Of a stretch of DNA of 64,000 nt, positions 9,359-18,171 are shown one piece after another; positions within the stretch are counted from its first letter, which is position 1, and every line of letters begins with the position of its first letter. Under the pieces are notes generated by a model. That model was given only the letters and a program-made list of their open reading frames with translations, was not told where the DNA came from and ran no database searches. Source of the DNA: Persicobacter diffluens (lineage in GTDB: Bacteria; Bacteroidota; Bacteroidia; Cytophagales; Cyclobacteriaceae); the NCBI RefSeq assembly GCF_036244895.1, contig NZ_BQKE01000001.1, positions 2,170,001 through 2,234,000 on the forward strand, given 5' to 3'. The position numbers were made by a program, and so were the translations under genes.

Positions 9359-10000
9359 TCAAGGAATATCCATATATTTATGCGTTTGCAGGCTCACCTG
9401 CCATTCCGGATGCTCCTTAACATATTCAATGATTTGAGGCAGCAGTTCTGCAGATTTCCCCCATTCCACCTGCAGTAATAATTTACAGTCAGGCTTTACC
9501 ATGGCGGCATATTCCTCCGCCCATTTGAAATCACTTTTATGAAAAATAACCACCTTCAGCTCATCTGCAGCTTCACACACTTCCGCTAAGGGCTTTTTGA
9601 ATTTTTTGGGTGATAAGGTAATCCAATCCCATTGGCCACTCAAAGGGTGAGCGCCGGAAGTTTCAATATTGGTCCGAAAACCTGCTGCCTGCAGCTTGTC
9701 CGTCAGCAAATCACAATTATACATCAATGGTTCCCCTCCGGTCACCACTGCTAGGCGACCTTGATGCTGAGCGGCATTGTCCACAATTTGCTTTACCGTT
9801 TGGACCGGGTGCAATGCTGCATCCCAACTTTCTTTCACATCACACCATACACAACCCACATCACAGCCTGCCAGGCGGATAAAATAAGCCGCATGCCCTG
9901 CATACTTCCCCTCTCCCTGTAAAGTGTAGAAGGCTTCCATAATCGGTAATTCTTCCCCAGCTGCTATCGCTGTGGTATAAACTGCTTGTCCTTTATTCAT
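9359..10000 (-). CDS. queE: 7-carboxy-7-deazaguanine synthase QueE (radical SAM)
   Basis: 213 residues. QueE converts 6-carboxytetrahydropterin to 7-carboxy-7-deazaguanine in the queuosine pathway, using S-adenosylmethionine and a 4Fe-4S cluster. The start PIMEAFYTLQGEG is the QueE hallmark that binds substrate. The cluster motif CDVGCVWC (CxxxCxxC) follows near residue 50, then the VVTGGEPL motif near residue 85. The length fits the family. Other queuosine genes are not in the window. The neighbouring HMA gene downstream has no evident link to this pathway. Confidence 0.95.
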   Translation of the reverse strand: MNKGQAVYTTAIAAGEELPIMEAFYTLQGEGKYAGHAAYFIRLAGCDVGCVWCDVKESWDAALHPVQTVKQIVDNAAQHQGRLAVVTGGEPLMYNCDLLTDKLQAAGFRTNIETSGAHPLSGQWDWITLSPKKFKKPLAEVCEAADELKVVIFHKSDFKWAEEYAAMVKPDCKLLLQVEWGKSAELLPQIIEYVKEHPEWQVSLQTHKYMDIP

Positions 10001-10090
10001 AAATTTCGGCTATTCCGTATTGCACTGATCTTCCTCAGTGTTAATGGACGAACTCCATCTCCCCGGCAAAATTAAATAAATTTCCGGCTG

Positions 10091-10125
10091 GAAAAAAACA
10101 AAGGCCCGACACATGCCGGACCTTT
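10091..10125 (-). terminator. Terminator of folD
   Basis: On the minus strand, AAAGGTCCGGC-ATG-TGTCGGGCCTTT is followed by GTTTTTTTC. Confidence 0.8.
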
Positions 10126-10145
10126 ATTAAAGAATATCTTTTCGG

Positions 10146-11030
10146 TTATTGGAAAATCACCTTTTTGGCCGACTGCAAAGTATTGTACAATAAGGATGCA
10201 ATCGTCATTGGCCCTACACCGCCCGGAACCGGAGTAATGAAACTCGATTTCGGTGCTACTTCTTCATAAGCAACATCCCCTACCAAACGGAAACCGGACT
10301 TTTTAGAAGCATCCTCTACGCGGGTAATCCCCACATCAATCACTACCGCATCCTCTTTCACCATATCCCCTTTCAGGAATTCAGGAATACCCAAAGCCGC
10401 CACCACAATATCGGCCTGCAAAGTCATTTCCTTCAAATTCTTCGTCCGGCTATGGCAAATAGTGACCGTACAATCTCCAGGCGTCCCTTTCTGAGATAGC
10501 AAAATACTCATAGGACGTCCTACAATATCCGAACGACCAATCACTACGCAGTGCTTACCGGCCGTTTCCACCTTATACTGCTCCAATAATTTCATAATCC
10601 CAAAAGGAGTAGCGGCAATATAAGCGGGTTGTCCCAAAGTCATCCGCCCGACATTGATCGGGTGAAAACCATCCACATCTTTCTCGGGTCTGATTTTATC
10701 CGTCACCTTCGTCACATTGATATGCCCGGGCAATGGTAATTGAACAATCAAGCCATCAATATCATCGTTTGCATTAATGGCTTCCACCTCGGCCAATAAA
10801 GCTTCTTCTGAAATATCGGCTGGAAATCTTTTAAGTGTGGACGCAAATCCCACTTTTTCACAGGCTTTGACCTTATGATTCACATAAGTCTGAGAGGCGC
10901 CGTCATCACCTACTAAAATAGCAGCCAGATGAGGTTTTTTTCCACCCGAAGCAGTCCATGATTTAACTTCTTCCCCTATTTGTTCTTGTAATGCTATGGA
11001 AGTGGCCTTTCCATCTAATATTGTTGGCAT
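10146..11030 (-). CDS. folD: Bifunctional methylenetetrahydrofolate dehydrogenase/cyclohydrolase FolD
   Basis: 294 residues from the ATG (MPTILDGKATS). The TTG two codons upstream also keeps the frame but is a less likely start. FolD interconverts 5,10-methylene-, methenyl- and 10-formyl-THF for purine and formyl-Met synthesis, in the cytoplasm. Visible motifs are VGDDGASQTYVNHKVKACE with the catalytic Lys, QLPLPGH, the NADP-binding VIGRSDIVGRP, and the C-terminal TPVPGGVGPMT. Length and motif spacing are normal. It is divergent from the AGCS symporter gene, with a 255-bp spacer between the two start codons. Confidence 0.97.
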   Translation of the reverse strand: MPTILDGKATSIALQEQIGEEVKSWTASGGKKPHLAAILVGDDGASQTYVNHKVKACEKVGFASTLKRFPADISEEALLAEVEAINANDDIDGLIVQLPLPGHINVTKVTDKIRPEKDVDGFHPINVGRMTLGQPAYIAATPFGIMKLLEQYKVETAGKHCVVIGRSDIVGRPMSILLSQKGTPGDCTVTICHSRTKNLKEMTLQADIVVAALGIPEFLKGDMVKEDAVVIDVGITRVEDASKKSGFRLVGDVAYEEVAPKSSFITPVPGGVGPMTIASLLYNTLQSAKKVIFQ

Positions 11031-11206
11031 GTTCAACAGGTTTGGTTATTGTAGATTTAGTATTGCAAAAAAAACCTTTTTTAGTGAAAGGAAAGAGAAT
11101 TTTGGCACGAAATATGAAAATTTGTTCGCTTCATTCCATTCATTACCAAATCATAAACCGAAGAATATCTTACCCATTAACAAAAGTTCAAAATAAAGGG
11201 GCTTTC

Positions 11207-11239
11207 TTTGGTTTTAACAAAGGTTGAAAACTACCTTTG
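11207..11239 (+). promoter_or_regulatory. Bacteroidota-type promoter of the AGCS symporter gene
   Basis: TTTG (minus-33) and TACCTTTG (minus-7, TAnnTTTG) are separated by 21 bp, a near-perfect match to the phylum consensus. It lies 46 bp upstream of the ATG at 11286 and so supports that start over longer open-frame starts. Confidence 0.75.
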
Positions 11240-11285
11240 GCAAAATTTTGCAAAAATAAATTATAAATACACCGAGTTTTCACCA

Positions 11286-12806
11286 ATGAGTGATCTTTTA
11301 CAATTATTACCCTTCTTTGAAAAACTACTTCAACGCCCCATTAACCTTCAATCCTCTGCCTTGAGTATAGATGAACGCATCAATCAAGCTTTGGAACCTT
11401 TCATTAGTGCATTAGAAAAAATAATATTCTTTACCGTTTCCATCACGGAAGATGTTTCCCTTCCTATTGTAGTGATTTGGTTATTTGCAGCAGCATTAAT
11501 CTTTACCGTATACTTTAAAGGGTTAAACTTCCGTGGTTTCAAACATGCTTTTGATGTGATTCGGGGAAAATATGACGAACCCGATTCTAAAGGGGAAGTC
11601 AGCCATTTTCAGGCTTTAACAGCAGCCCTTTCAGGCACGGTGGGCATCGGAAATATTGCCGGAGTAGCTTTGGCAATTTCTATTGGTGGTCCGGGCGCTA
11701 CCTTCTGGATGATAATGGCCGGTATTTTTGGAATGGCCACCAAATTTGTAGAGTGTACATTAGCGGTTAAATACAGAATTGTTCACGCTTCAGGAGAAGT
11801 ATCCGGCGGTCCGATGTATTATCTGTGGCAAGGACTTACCGCGCAGGGAAAAGGCAGGTTGGGTAAAGGCCTGGCCTTAGCATATGCGATCCCCGCTGTG
11901 GGCTGTTCTTTTGGAGGAGGCTGCATGATACAGATTAATCAGGCTACAAAACAATTGATTAATGTCACCGGTGGAGAACAAAGTATCCTTTACGGACAAG
12001 GGTGGATCTTTGGATTAATTATCGCCCTTATTACGGGTTCTATTATCATAGGAGGCATAAAATCCATTGCAAAAGTAACCTCCAAAATCGTCCCCATGAT
12101 GGTGGTCATTTATATGACGGCAGCCTTTTTTGTGATCGGTGCACATTGGACAGATATTCCGGCCGCATTAATGCAAATCGTCTCTCAGGGATTCAATCCG
12201 GAAGCAGTGGCCGGTGGATTCATTGGCGTATTGGTAATTGGCGTTCAAAGAGCGGCCTTTTCCAATGAGGCGGGCATCGGACAGGCTGCTACTGCTCACG
12301 CACCTGCTAAAACAGAACATCCGGTGTCTGAAGGCTATGTCGGCATGATCGAACCATTCGTCGATACAGTATTGGTTTGTACCATGACTGCTTTGGTGAT
12401 TATTCTTACCAATTCGTTTGATCCATCCGCTACTGAAGGCGTTGAATTAACCTCACGTGCTTTCGGTTCCGTAATCTCCTGGTTCCCGATTGTGCTCTCT
12501 GTAGCTGTAATATTATTCGCACTTTCCACCATGATTTCCTGCTCCTACTACGGGCTGAAGGCATGGACCTATATTTTCGGAGAAAATAAAGTAGCCGATT
12601 TATCCTATAAATTGATCTTCTGCATTTTTGTAGTCATCGGTTCCTCTTTAAGCCTGACTTCAGTATTCAGATTCGGAGATGCCATGGCTTTTGCCATGTG
12701 CGCACCTAATATTATAGGACTATATTTGTTAGCTCCGGTGGTAAAAAGAGACCTGAAGGAGTACAAAAGCTGGATAAAGCATTACAAACCCACCTCTGCT
12801 AAATAA
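11286..12806 (+). CDS. Sodium:alanine symporter, AGCS family
   Basis: 506 residues, an inner-membrane transporter of the alanine/glycine:cation symporter family that takes up small amino acids with Na+. The signature is clear: ALSGTVGIGNIAGVALAISIGGPGATFW, split here by my reading at residues about 115-145, then VSGGPMYYL, FSNEAGIGQAATAHA and about eleven hydrophobic segments. The start MSDLLQLLPFF was chosen because a good promoter lies just upstream. The N-terminal extension before the first core helix is about 60 residues. Substrate (alanine or glycine) cannot be told from the sequence alone. Confidence 0.93.
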   Translation: MSDLLQLLPFFEKLLQRPINLQSSALSIDERINQALEPFISALEKIIFFTVSITEDVSLPIVVIWLFAAALIFTVYFKGLNFRGFKHAFDVIRGKYDEPDSKGEVSHFQALTAALSGTVGIGNIAGVALAISIGGPGATFWMIMAGIFGMATKFVECTLAVKYRIVHASGEVSGGPMYYLWQGLTAQGKGRLGKGLALAYAIPAVGCSFGGGCMIQINQATKQLINVTGGEQSILYGQGWIFGLIIALITGSIIIGGIKSIAKVTSKIVPMMVVIYMTAAFFVIGAHWTDIPAALMQIVSQGFNPEAVAGGFIGVLVIGVQRAAFSNEAGIGQAATAHAPAKTEHPVSEGYVGMIEPFVDTVLVCTMTALVIILTNSFDPSATEGVELTSRAFGSVISWFPIVLSVAVILFALSTMISCSYYGLKAWTYIFGENKVADLSYKLIFCIFVVIGSSLSLTSVFRFGDAMAFAMCAPNIIGLYLLAPVVKRDLKEYKSWIKHYKPTSAK

Positions 12807-12821
12807 GCAAAGAAGGGATAA

Positions 12822-12860
12822 AAAAAAGCGACATTTCAAATTGAGGTGTCGCTTTTTTTA
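12822..12860. terminator. Bidirectional terminator between symporter and RES toxin genes
   Basis: AAAAAAAGCGACA ... TGTCGCTTTTTTTA forms a stem with A and T runs on both flanks; it serves both convergent genes. Confidence 0.8.
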
Positions 12861-13319
12861 TATCCGAAGCAATCTTCTGTCAAAGGGAAATGGATAAGTT
12901 TTCATAATATGTACCTCCCGGAATTGAGCATGAAAGGGGTTTATCACATAATTGAAATCCCCTAAAACCACCACACTCGGCACCTTTAATAACAAAAACG
13001 CATTTTCTCTGACAAATAAATCTCCGACTTTCTGAGTGGGGGGAATATGGGGTAAGGCATTCCAGCCTTTGGGAAGGTCTTCCATATTAAGCTCCAATGT
13101 GGATGAATTTTCCGGCACCCCAATTTCTACCATATAATAATCCTGAGGTAAAATACCCAGCGGCAAATGAACCGCCACCTCCGCATTCGCCAGCGCTCTG
13201 GAAGAAGCAGTATAAATCACCTCCGTTCCTTTGGAATTCCATCGGTTTCCAAACTTAGCAGCCCCTTTGCCTGATAATTCATCTTTATAGGGAAACCGGC
13301 TCAACCTGAATAACTGCAT
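12858..13319 (-). CDS. RES-domain toxin
   Basis: 153 residues forming one RES domain. RES toxins characterised in other bacteria degrade or modify NAD+ (as MbcT) or ADP-ribosylate a target enzyme (as ParT). The conserved Arg, Glu and Ser-type motif regions are seen in LFRLSRFPY, GKGAAKFGNRWNSKGTEVIYTA and SRALANAEVAVHL. The ATG overlaps the stop codon of the upstream antitoxin gene by one base (TGATG), so the two are translationally coupled. The frame could also start one codon earlier at TTG. Toxin function is inferred from family and pairing. Confidence 0.88.
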   Translation of the reverse strand: MQLFRLSRFPYKDELSGKGAAKFGNRWNSKGTEVIYTASSRALANAEVAVHLPLGILPQDYYMVEIGVPENSSTLELNMEDLPKGWNALPHIPPTQKVGDLFVRENAFLLLKVPSVVVLGDFNYVINPFHAQFREVHIMKTYPFPFDRRLLRI

Positions 13320-13792
13320 CAAACAAAAATCCCGTGCTCAATTCTGTTCAATTCCGCCATCACCAAATCTTTCCCGTAAGAGCTATCTAACAACTGAATC
13401 GGTGCCTCTCCTCCCAAAGCAAGACAGGGCAGCTGTAACCATTGTAAAAAATGCGCCTCTTCATCAAAAAGCGCATTGCCGGCGGTAAACACCTCTGCCA
13501 ACTCAAAAATCCGCTCACTTTGTAAGGAATTGAAGATATGATCTTCATCCTTCAGGTACCGCTGAAAAGTACGAATATTAACCCCTAACAAATTGGCCCA
13601 TTGCTTATCGGACAAAGGGCTATTACCTCTTATTTCCTCAAACAAAGGAAAGGAAACCCCATGCCGGACCGCCTTGGCCACCTGCAACTTATCCTCCATA
13701 AAGGTTCCGTAAGTAACCTCTGAATCAGACACCATGGGTTGTGGAAGCTCTTCCACCACATATTCCTTTAATTTTTTATCATTGGATTCCAT
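13319..13792 (-). CDS. Xre/MbcA/ParS-type antitoxin
   Basis: 157 residues from the ATG that gives MESNDKKLKEY; the longer open frame begins with a hydrophobic stretch that does not suit a cytoplasmic antitoxin. The central part, SDKQWANLLGVNIRTFQRYL, is the helix-turn-helix of the Xre-like N-terminal domain. The C-terminal half, EVFTAGNALFDEEAHFLQWL followed by LGGEAPIQLLDS, is the toxin-binding DUF2384 domain. It is upstream of and coupled to the RES toxin gene, the usual order for this type II system. It probably represses its own promoter. Confidence 0.88.
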   Translation of the reverse strand: MESNDKKLKEYVVEELPQPMVSDSEVTYGTFMEDKLQVAKAVRHGVSFPLFEEIRGNSPLSDKQWANLLGVNIRTFQRYLKDEDHIFNSLQSERIFELAEVFTAGNALFDEEAHFLQWLQLPCLALGGEAPIQLLDSSYGKDLVMAELNRIEHGIFV

Positions 13793-14067
13793 AAAAAACC
13801 ACCCATTTACAATTATACTTTTCAAAACGACAAATATACCCATTTCGTTTCACTCTTCCCCCAAATTAGCCCCTCATCCAGTCCAAAAAAACCAGTTATT
13901 ATTCGATATTAATTTCCCAAAATGGGACAAAATTAATTTAACAATAATAACGATCTTCAAATTTCCTTAAATCAAAATTCCACAATTTATAAAGCAGAAA
14001 AAGCGTCAATGTGGTTTTTTAGCAAAGGAAATAAACTAACCCTCAATAAAGATAATTTCAAATTAGG

Positions 14068-15447
14068 ATGATGAAGAAATTCGCCTTTGTGGCCACTGCT
14101 TTTGCCCTATCTCTGAGCATAGCAGAAGCCCACAACAAAAAGAAAAATACCCCTAATATTATCATGATCGTTGCTGACGATTTAGGCTATGCCGATGTTG
14201 GCTTTCATGGGAGCAGTGAAATCCCAACCCCGAATCTGGATAAACTGGCGGCAAGCGGGGTAATATTTGAAAATGGTTACGTTACCGCTTCCGTATGCGG
14301 ACCAACAAGAGCGGCCTTGGTTACTGGCAGATACCAACAACGTTTTGGATGCGAAAACAATCCGGCTCCCTATAAATTGGATGAAGAAGTAATAGTCGGA
14401 ATGCCACTCAGCCAAACCAATGTAGCCGAAACCTTAAAAGCCGAAGGATATGCAACCGCCTGCTTTGGAAAATGGCATTTAGGAGGCGAAAGAGGCAATG
14501 AAGCGCTGATGCCCCGCCAAAGAGGCTTCGATGAATACTTTGGATTTTTAGAAGGAGCAGCGCGTTATCTGGATCACCAGAATGAAGAAAAGAAATACAT
14601 GCGCAACGAGCAGGAACTGGAAATGGAGCCCCGCTACTTTACGGATGCTTTAGGCGACGAAACGGTGGATTTCATCGAGAGAAATAAAGAAAATCCGTTC
14701 TTCATCTACCTTCCTTTTAATGCTGTTCATGCCCCACTGGAAGCAACAGAAGAATACCTTGCCCACTTCCAGCATATTGAAAATGAAAACCGCCGTAAGC
14801 TTTGCGCCATGCAATTTGGAATGGATGCCAATGTCGGGAAAATCATGAATAAACTGGAAGAACTCCAACTCAGAGAAAATACGCTGGTAATCTTCTTAAG
14901 TGATAATGGAGGGAAACCAAAAAACAACTTCTCCTACAACACCCCAATGCGTGGACAAAAAGGACAATATTATGAAGGAGGTATTCATATTCCATTCGTT
15001 ATGAGCTGGCCGGGACAAATTCCTTCCGGTGAAAAATATGCGCACCCAATTTCCGGCGTTGATATGACCCCAACCATTTTGGCTACGGCCAACATTCCGG
15101 CAAAAGCTGAGGCTAATTTCGATGGCGTCAACCTGCTCCCTTTTGTAAAAGGCGAGAAGGCACAAGCTCCTCATGAATACTTATACTGGAAATTAGGCGC
15201 TAATCGCGCTATCCGAAATGATCAGTGGAAGTTGGTACAACATGGAAAAAAGACCGAGTTATTCCATATCGCTAATGATCCCTACGAAACCACTGATCTT
15301 TATGAGCAGCAGCCTGAGATTGTCAAAATGCTGGAAGAGGCATATGCAGCTTGGGACAAAGACAATATGCCGGCCCAATATGGCTGGGACAAAAAACAAT
15401 TTCCAGTATTGGAAAAACGAAGCCGACGCATTGGTTTAGAGCTATAA
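14068..15447 (+). CDS. Secreted type I sulfatase
   Basis: 459 residues with a signal peptide ending near ALSLSIAEA. The alkaline-phosphatase-fold sulfatase motifs are in order: PNIIMIVADDLG with the two metal Asp residues, then SVCGPTRAALVTGR, whose Cys77 in C-x-P-x-R is the residue converted to formylglycine, then GKWHLGG and FLSDNGG. An anaerobic or FGE-type maturase would be needed and is not in the window. The likely substrate is a sulfated polysaccharide, such as algal or animal glycan. There is no neighbouring SusC/SusD pair or glycoside hydrolase, so this is an isolated gene. Its downstream terminator seems split by a repeat insertion. Confidence 0.93.
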   Translation: MMKKFAFVATAFALSLSIAEAHNKKKNTPNIIMIVADDLGYADVGFHGSSEIPTPNLDKLAASGVIFENGYVTASVCGPTRAALVTGRYQQRFGCENNPAPYKLDEEVIVGMPLSQTNVAETLKAEGYATACFGKWHLGGERGNEALMPRQRGFDEYFGFLEGAARYLDHQNEEKKYMRNEQELEMEPRYFTDALGDETVDFIERNKENPFFIYLPFNAVHAPLEATEEYLAHFQHIENENRRKLCAMQFGMDANVGKIMNKLEELQLRENTLVIFLSDNGGKPKNNFSYNTPMRGQKGQYYEGGIHIPFVMSWPGQIPSGEKYAHPISGVDMTPTILATANIPAKAEANFDGVNLLPFVKGEKAQAPHEYLYWKLGANRAIRNDQWKLVQHGKKTELFHIANDPYETTDLYEQQPEIVKMLEEAYAAWDKDNMPAQYGWDKKQFPVLEKRSRRIGLEL

Positions 15448-15450
15448 ATC

Positions 15451-15714
15451 AAAAAAGCTACCCTAACCCGGATTATTCATGCTTAAATCCTCGTTTAGCT
15501 GTAAGGCGGAAAAAATGAAGGAATAGTTTCCTATTTCGAGTTTTTTCCAACGAAACAGATGAATGAGGAGAAAGCAAGCTTGCCCAAATTTGGGCTATTA
15601 CAAACTAAAGAAAATTAATTATAATGAACTAAAAATAAGTCACTTGAACTTAGTTAATTAATTTAGCGGTGAATAATTCGGGCTAAGTTAATCATGGCTG
15701 AGGGTAGCTTTTTT
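15451..15714 (+). terminator. Sulfatase terminator interrupted by a 216-bp repeat
   Basis: The arms AAAAAAGCTACCCT (15451-15464) and AGGGTAGCTTTTTT (15701-15714) are perfectly complementary and start 3 bp after the sulfatase stop codon. Removing the 216-bp repeat and one CTAA copy restores a compact 44-bp terminator with a 14-bp stem and 16-nt loop. Confidence 0.6.
15467..15682 (-). mobile_element. MITE-like element, copy 1 (216 bp)
   Basis: Non-coding element of 216 bp. The ends are inverted: CCCGGATTATTCATG at the left and, read inward from the right, CCCGAATTATTCACC. It is flanked by direct CTAA duplications at 15463-15466 and 15683-15686. The interior carries the palindrome GCCCAAATTTGGGC and the conserved core reading (minus strand) TTGCTTTCTCCTCATTCATC. 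The same element, in the other orientation and of identical length, lies at 16265-16480. Confidence 0.8.
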
Positions 15715-15718
15715 TCGA

Positions 15719-16253
15719 TCATCGTTTATATCCATTAACTTTGAAAATACCTTGATTTAACTCTTGAGGAATAATATTACCCTTCAAAGCATTTTCATAA
15801 AAAAGGGAAAAATCTTCCTTTATCAGGTCCAAAAGTGGCCCCACATGGGTGATCTTTATTGGATTAATTTCAATCCATCCCATCAACTCAAACCCATCCT
15901 GCGCCCCCTAATCCCAGCAAACTAAACTAAAGAGCCCCTTATTTTCTCACCCGAGGACCAGACAGTCGAATATTTCGGACTGATAGCTGGTTTCTTCCTG
16001 ACAAATGGCTCTGACGTGATCAGAACAGGGGGTGTTTTCCTCACATTAAGGGATTTTCGACAGCCCACCTAAGGACATCCTTGATATTGACTGAAGGCTT
16101 GAAATCCTGACTGGCATTATTAGCGGCCACTAACTGTTTCCATTCCGTATGGTTCATCCATCAACTGAGTTGGGGTTTAAAAACATATTCCAGCCATATA
16201 CTATTTCCCATTCCCATCAAATTGACTTCAAAAATTACCCCGGTACAAGCAAT
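15719..16253 (-). pseudogene. Decayed gene of unknown family between two repeat copies
   Basis: On the minus strand the region reads as protein-like fragments in different frames. The first, including WLEYVFKPQLS then, after a TGA, WMNHTEWKQLVAANN and VNIKDVLRWAVENPL, is followed by a shift and then by GFELMGWIEINPIKITHV and DLIKEDFSLFYENALKG, ending in NGYKR and a stop at 15719. There are several in-frame stops and at least two frame changes, so no product is expected. I do not recognise the family. The gene remnant is bracketed by the two inverted 216-bp elements. Confidence 0.45.
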
Positions 16254-16264
16254 TTCTACCCTAA

Positions 16265-16480
16265 CCCGAATTATTCACCACTAAATTAAGTAATTCACCT
16301 TAACTGACTTACTACTAGACCAATAGACTCATTTCTGCTGATTTTTTTATAGCCCAAATTTGGGCAATCTTGCTTTCTCCTCATTCATCTGCTTCGTTGG
16401 AAAAAACTCGAAACTGGAGACTATTCCTTCATTTTTCCCGCCTTGCAACTAAAAGAGGATTGAAGCATGAAAAACCCGGG
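16265..16480 (+). mobile_element. MITE-like element, copy 2 (216 bp)
   Basis: Same length and same internal landmarks as copy 1, in opposite orientation. Left end CCCGAATTATTCACC, right end CATGAAAAACCCGGG, flanked by CTAA (16261-16264) and TTAA (16481-16484), a likely target duplication with one change. The core palindrome GCCCAAATTTGGGC and TTGCTTTCTCCTCATTCATC are identical to copy 1. It ends about 60 bp from the stop of the FAD-dependent oxidoreductase gene, just beyond its terminator. Confidence 0.8.
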
Positions 16481-16487
16481 TTAAAGC

Positions 16488-16518
16488 AAAAAAGCCACCC
16501 CAACCGGAGCAGCTTTTT
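16488..16518 (-). terminator. Terminator of the FAD-dependent oxidoreductase gene
   Basis: On the minus strand, AAAAAGCTGCTCC-GGTT-GGGGTGGCTTTTTT, an imperfect GC-rich stem followed by six T residues. Confidence 0.55.
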
Positions 16519-16543
16519 ACTATTACTTATTTCATCTGTGAAA

Positions 16544-18133
16544 TTACTTCCTGATATACAATTCAAAAATACGTTCAGCACATCGCTCGCCATCAATAGC
16601 CGCAGAGGCAATTCCTCCAGCATAACCAGCACCTTCCCCACATGGGAAAAGCCCCTTAATTTCCGGATGCTCCAAACTTTCCTTATCTCTCGGAATTCTC
16701 ACTGGAGAAGAAGTCCTGGATTCCACCCCCAATATCTGCGCATCATTGGTCAGGTAACCTTTCATCTTCTTTCCAAAAGATTTAAATCCAAATTTCAATC
16801 GATGCGCCACGGCTTCCGGCAACACATTCCGCATATCCACAGAACTCACCCCCGGCTGATAAGAAGTCTCCAATAGCGAGTTCGACACCTTGCCATTCAC
16901 AAAATCCATCATACGCTGTGCCGGAGCCACCTGCGTTTCACCTCCCGCACGGAAAGCCGCCTGCTCTATTCTACGCTGATACTCCATTGCGGCCAACTGT
17001 CCGTATTCCGGAATCAAATGCCCGTAATCGTTCTCGTCCACTGCTACCACCATTCCGGAATTGGCATATTTAGAATCCCTTCTTGAAGGCGACATCCCGT
17101 TGACCACAATCTCTCCCGGAGCCGTAGCCGCCGGCACAATAAAACCTCCCGGGCACATACAGAAAGAAAATACCCCTTTCTTCACGCCCTTAAAAGCTTC
17201 CTGAGAAACCAGCGAATAGGCCGCAGCAGGTAAAATCCCCCGATCAGGCCCACAGCTGTACTGAATATTATCAATCAATGGCTGCGCATGCTCAATTCTC
17301 ACACCAAGCGCAAAAGGCTTGTTCTCAATCAGAATGCGCTTTCGGTTCAGCAGTTCAAAAATATCTCTGGCCGAATGTCCGGTTGCCAGCAAAACAGCCT
17401 CTCCTTCGATATACTGCCCGCTTTGCAACACCACACCCTGCACCTTACCGCTGCGAATCTTGATATCCTCTACCCGGCTATCAAACAGAATTTCTCCACC
17501 CGAATCTTTAATCGACTGGCGAATCTCTGCAATCAGCTTCGGTAGTTTATTCGTTCCAATATGCGGATGTGCATCCACCAACAGCTCCTCACGGCCACCA
17601 TGCGCTACCAAAATCTCCAATATTCTGCGGAAATCTCCACGCTTTTTTGAACGCGTGTACAATTTACCATCAGAATACGTTCCGGCACCGCCTTCTCCAA
17701 AACAATAATTGGAATCCGGATTCACCGTATGCTCTTTATTGATCGCCGCCAAATCCCGACGACGCGCCTGTACATCCTTTCCGCGCTCCACCACTATCGG
17801 CTTCACGCCCAACTCCAGCAAACGCAAAGCCGCGAACAATCCCGCAGGACCAGCGCCCACGATCACTACACACTTCGCATTCGAAACGTTCAAATAATCC
17901 CGCTGATAACTGATCGTGTTCGAAGGCTGCTCATCCACAAAAACCTCCACGCCCACATTCACGCGCACCTTTTTCTTGCGCGCATCAATCGAACGGCGCG
18001 TCATGCGTACATGCACCTGATCACGATCCGTCAACCCCTCACGCTTGCGCACATAGGCATCAAATGCCTGCTCATCAAACGCTACCTCAGGGGCTACATT
18101 TAAATTAAATTCCTTCTTCATACCGGAAGACAC
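16544..18133 (-). CDS. NAD(P)/FAD-dependent oxidoreductase of the COG2509 type
   Basis: 529 residues. A short N-terminal domain (residues 1-90) with KREGLTDRDQVHVRMTRRS and DARKKKVRVNV precedes a Rossmann FAD-binding motif, VVIVGAGPAGLFAALRLLE, near residue 90. Then come the COG2509 signatures: VVERGKDVQARRRDLAAI, CFGEGGAGTYSDGKLYTR, LATGHSARD and FCMCPGGFIVPAA, and the C-terminal FAD motif FPCGEGAGYAGGIASAAIDG. The reaction is unknown for the whole family. It is a single gene, followed by a terminator and the second repeat copy, and preceded by a 360-bp spacer full of palindromes. Confidence 0.88.
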   Translation of the reverse strand: MSSGMKKEFNLNVAPEVAFDEQAFDAYVRKREGLTDRDQVHVRMTRRSIDARKKKVRVNVGVEVFVDEQPSNTISYQRDYLNVSNAKCVVIVGAGPAGLFAALRLLELGVKPIVVERGKDVQARRRDLAAINKEHTVNPDSNYCFGEGGAGTYSDGKLYTRSKKRGDFRRILEILVAHGGREELLVDAHPHIGTNKLPKLIAEIRQSIKDSGGEILFDSRVEDIKIRSGKVQGVVLQSGQYIEGEAVLLATGHSARDIFELLNRKRILIENKPFALGVRIEHAQPLIDNIQYSCGPDRGILPAAAYSLVSQEAFKGVKKGVFSFCMCPGGFIVPAATAPGEIVVNGMSPSRRDSKYANSGMVVAVDENDYGHLIPEYGQLAAMEYQRRIEQAAFRAGGETQVAPAQRMMDFVNGKVSNSLLETSYQPGVSSVDMRNVLPEAVAHRLKFGFKSFGKKMKGYLTNDAQILGVESRTSSPVRIPRDKESLEHPEIKGLFPCGEGAGYAGGIASAAIDGERCAERIFELYIRK

Positions 18134-18171
18134 CTCCCAATGCCCATTCCCGAATTGATCAAAATGTTTTT

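Noticed and set aside
17319..17708. Plus-strand open frames opposite the COG2509 oxidoreductase gene
   Set aside because: Shadow frames of a well-supported gene.
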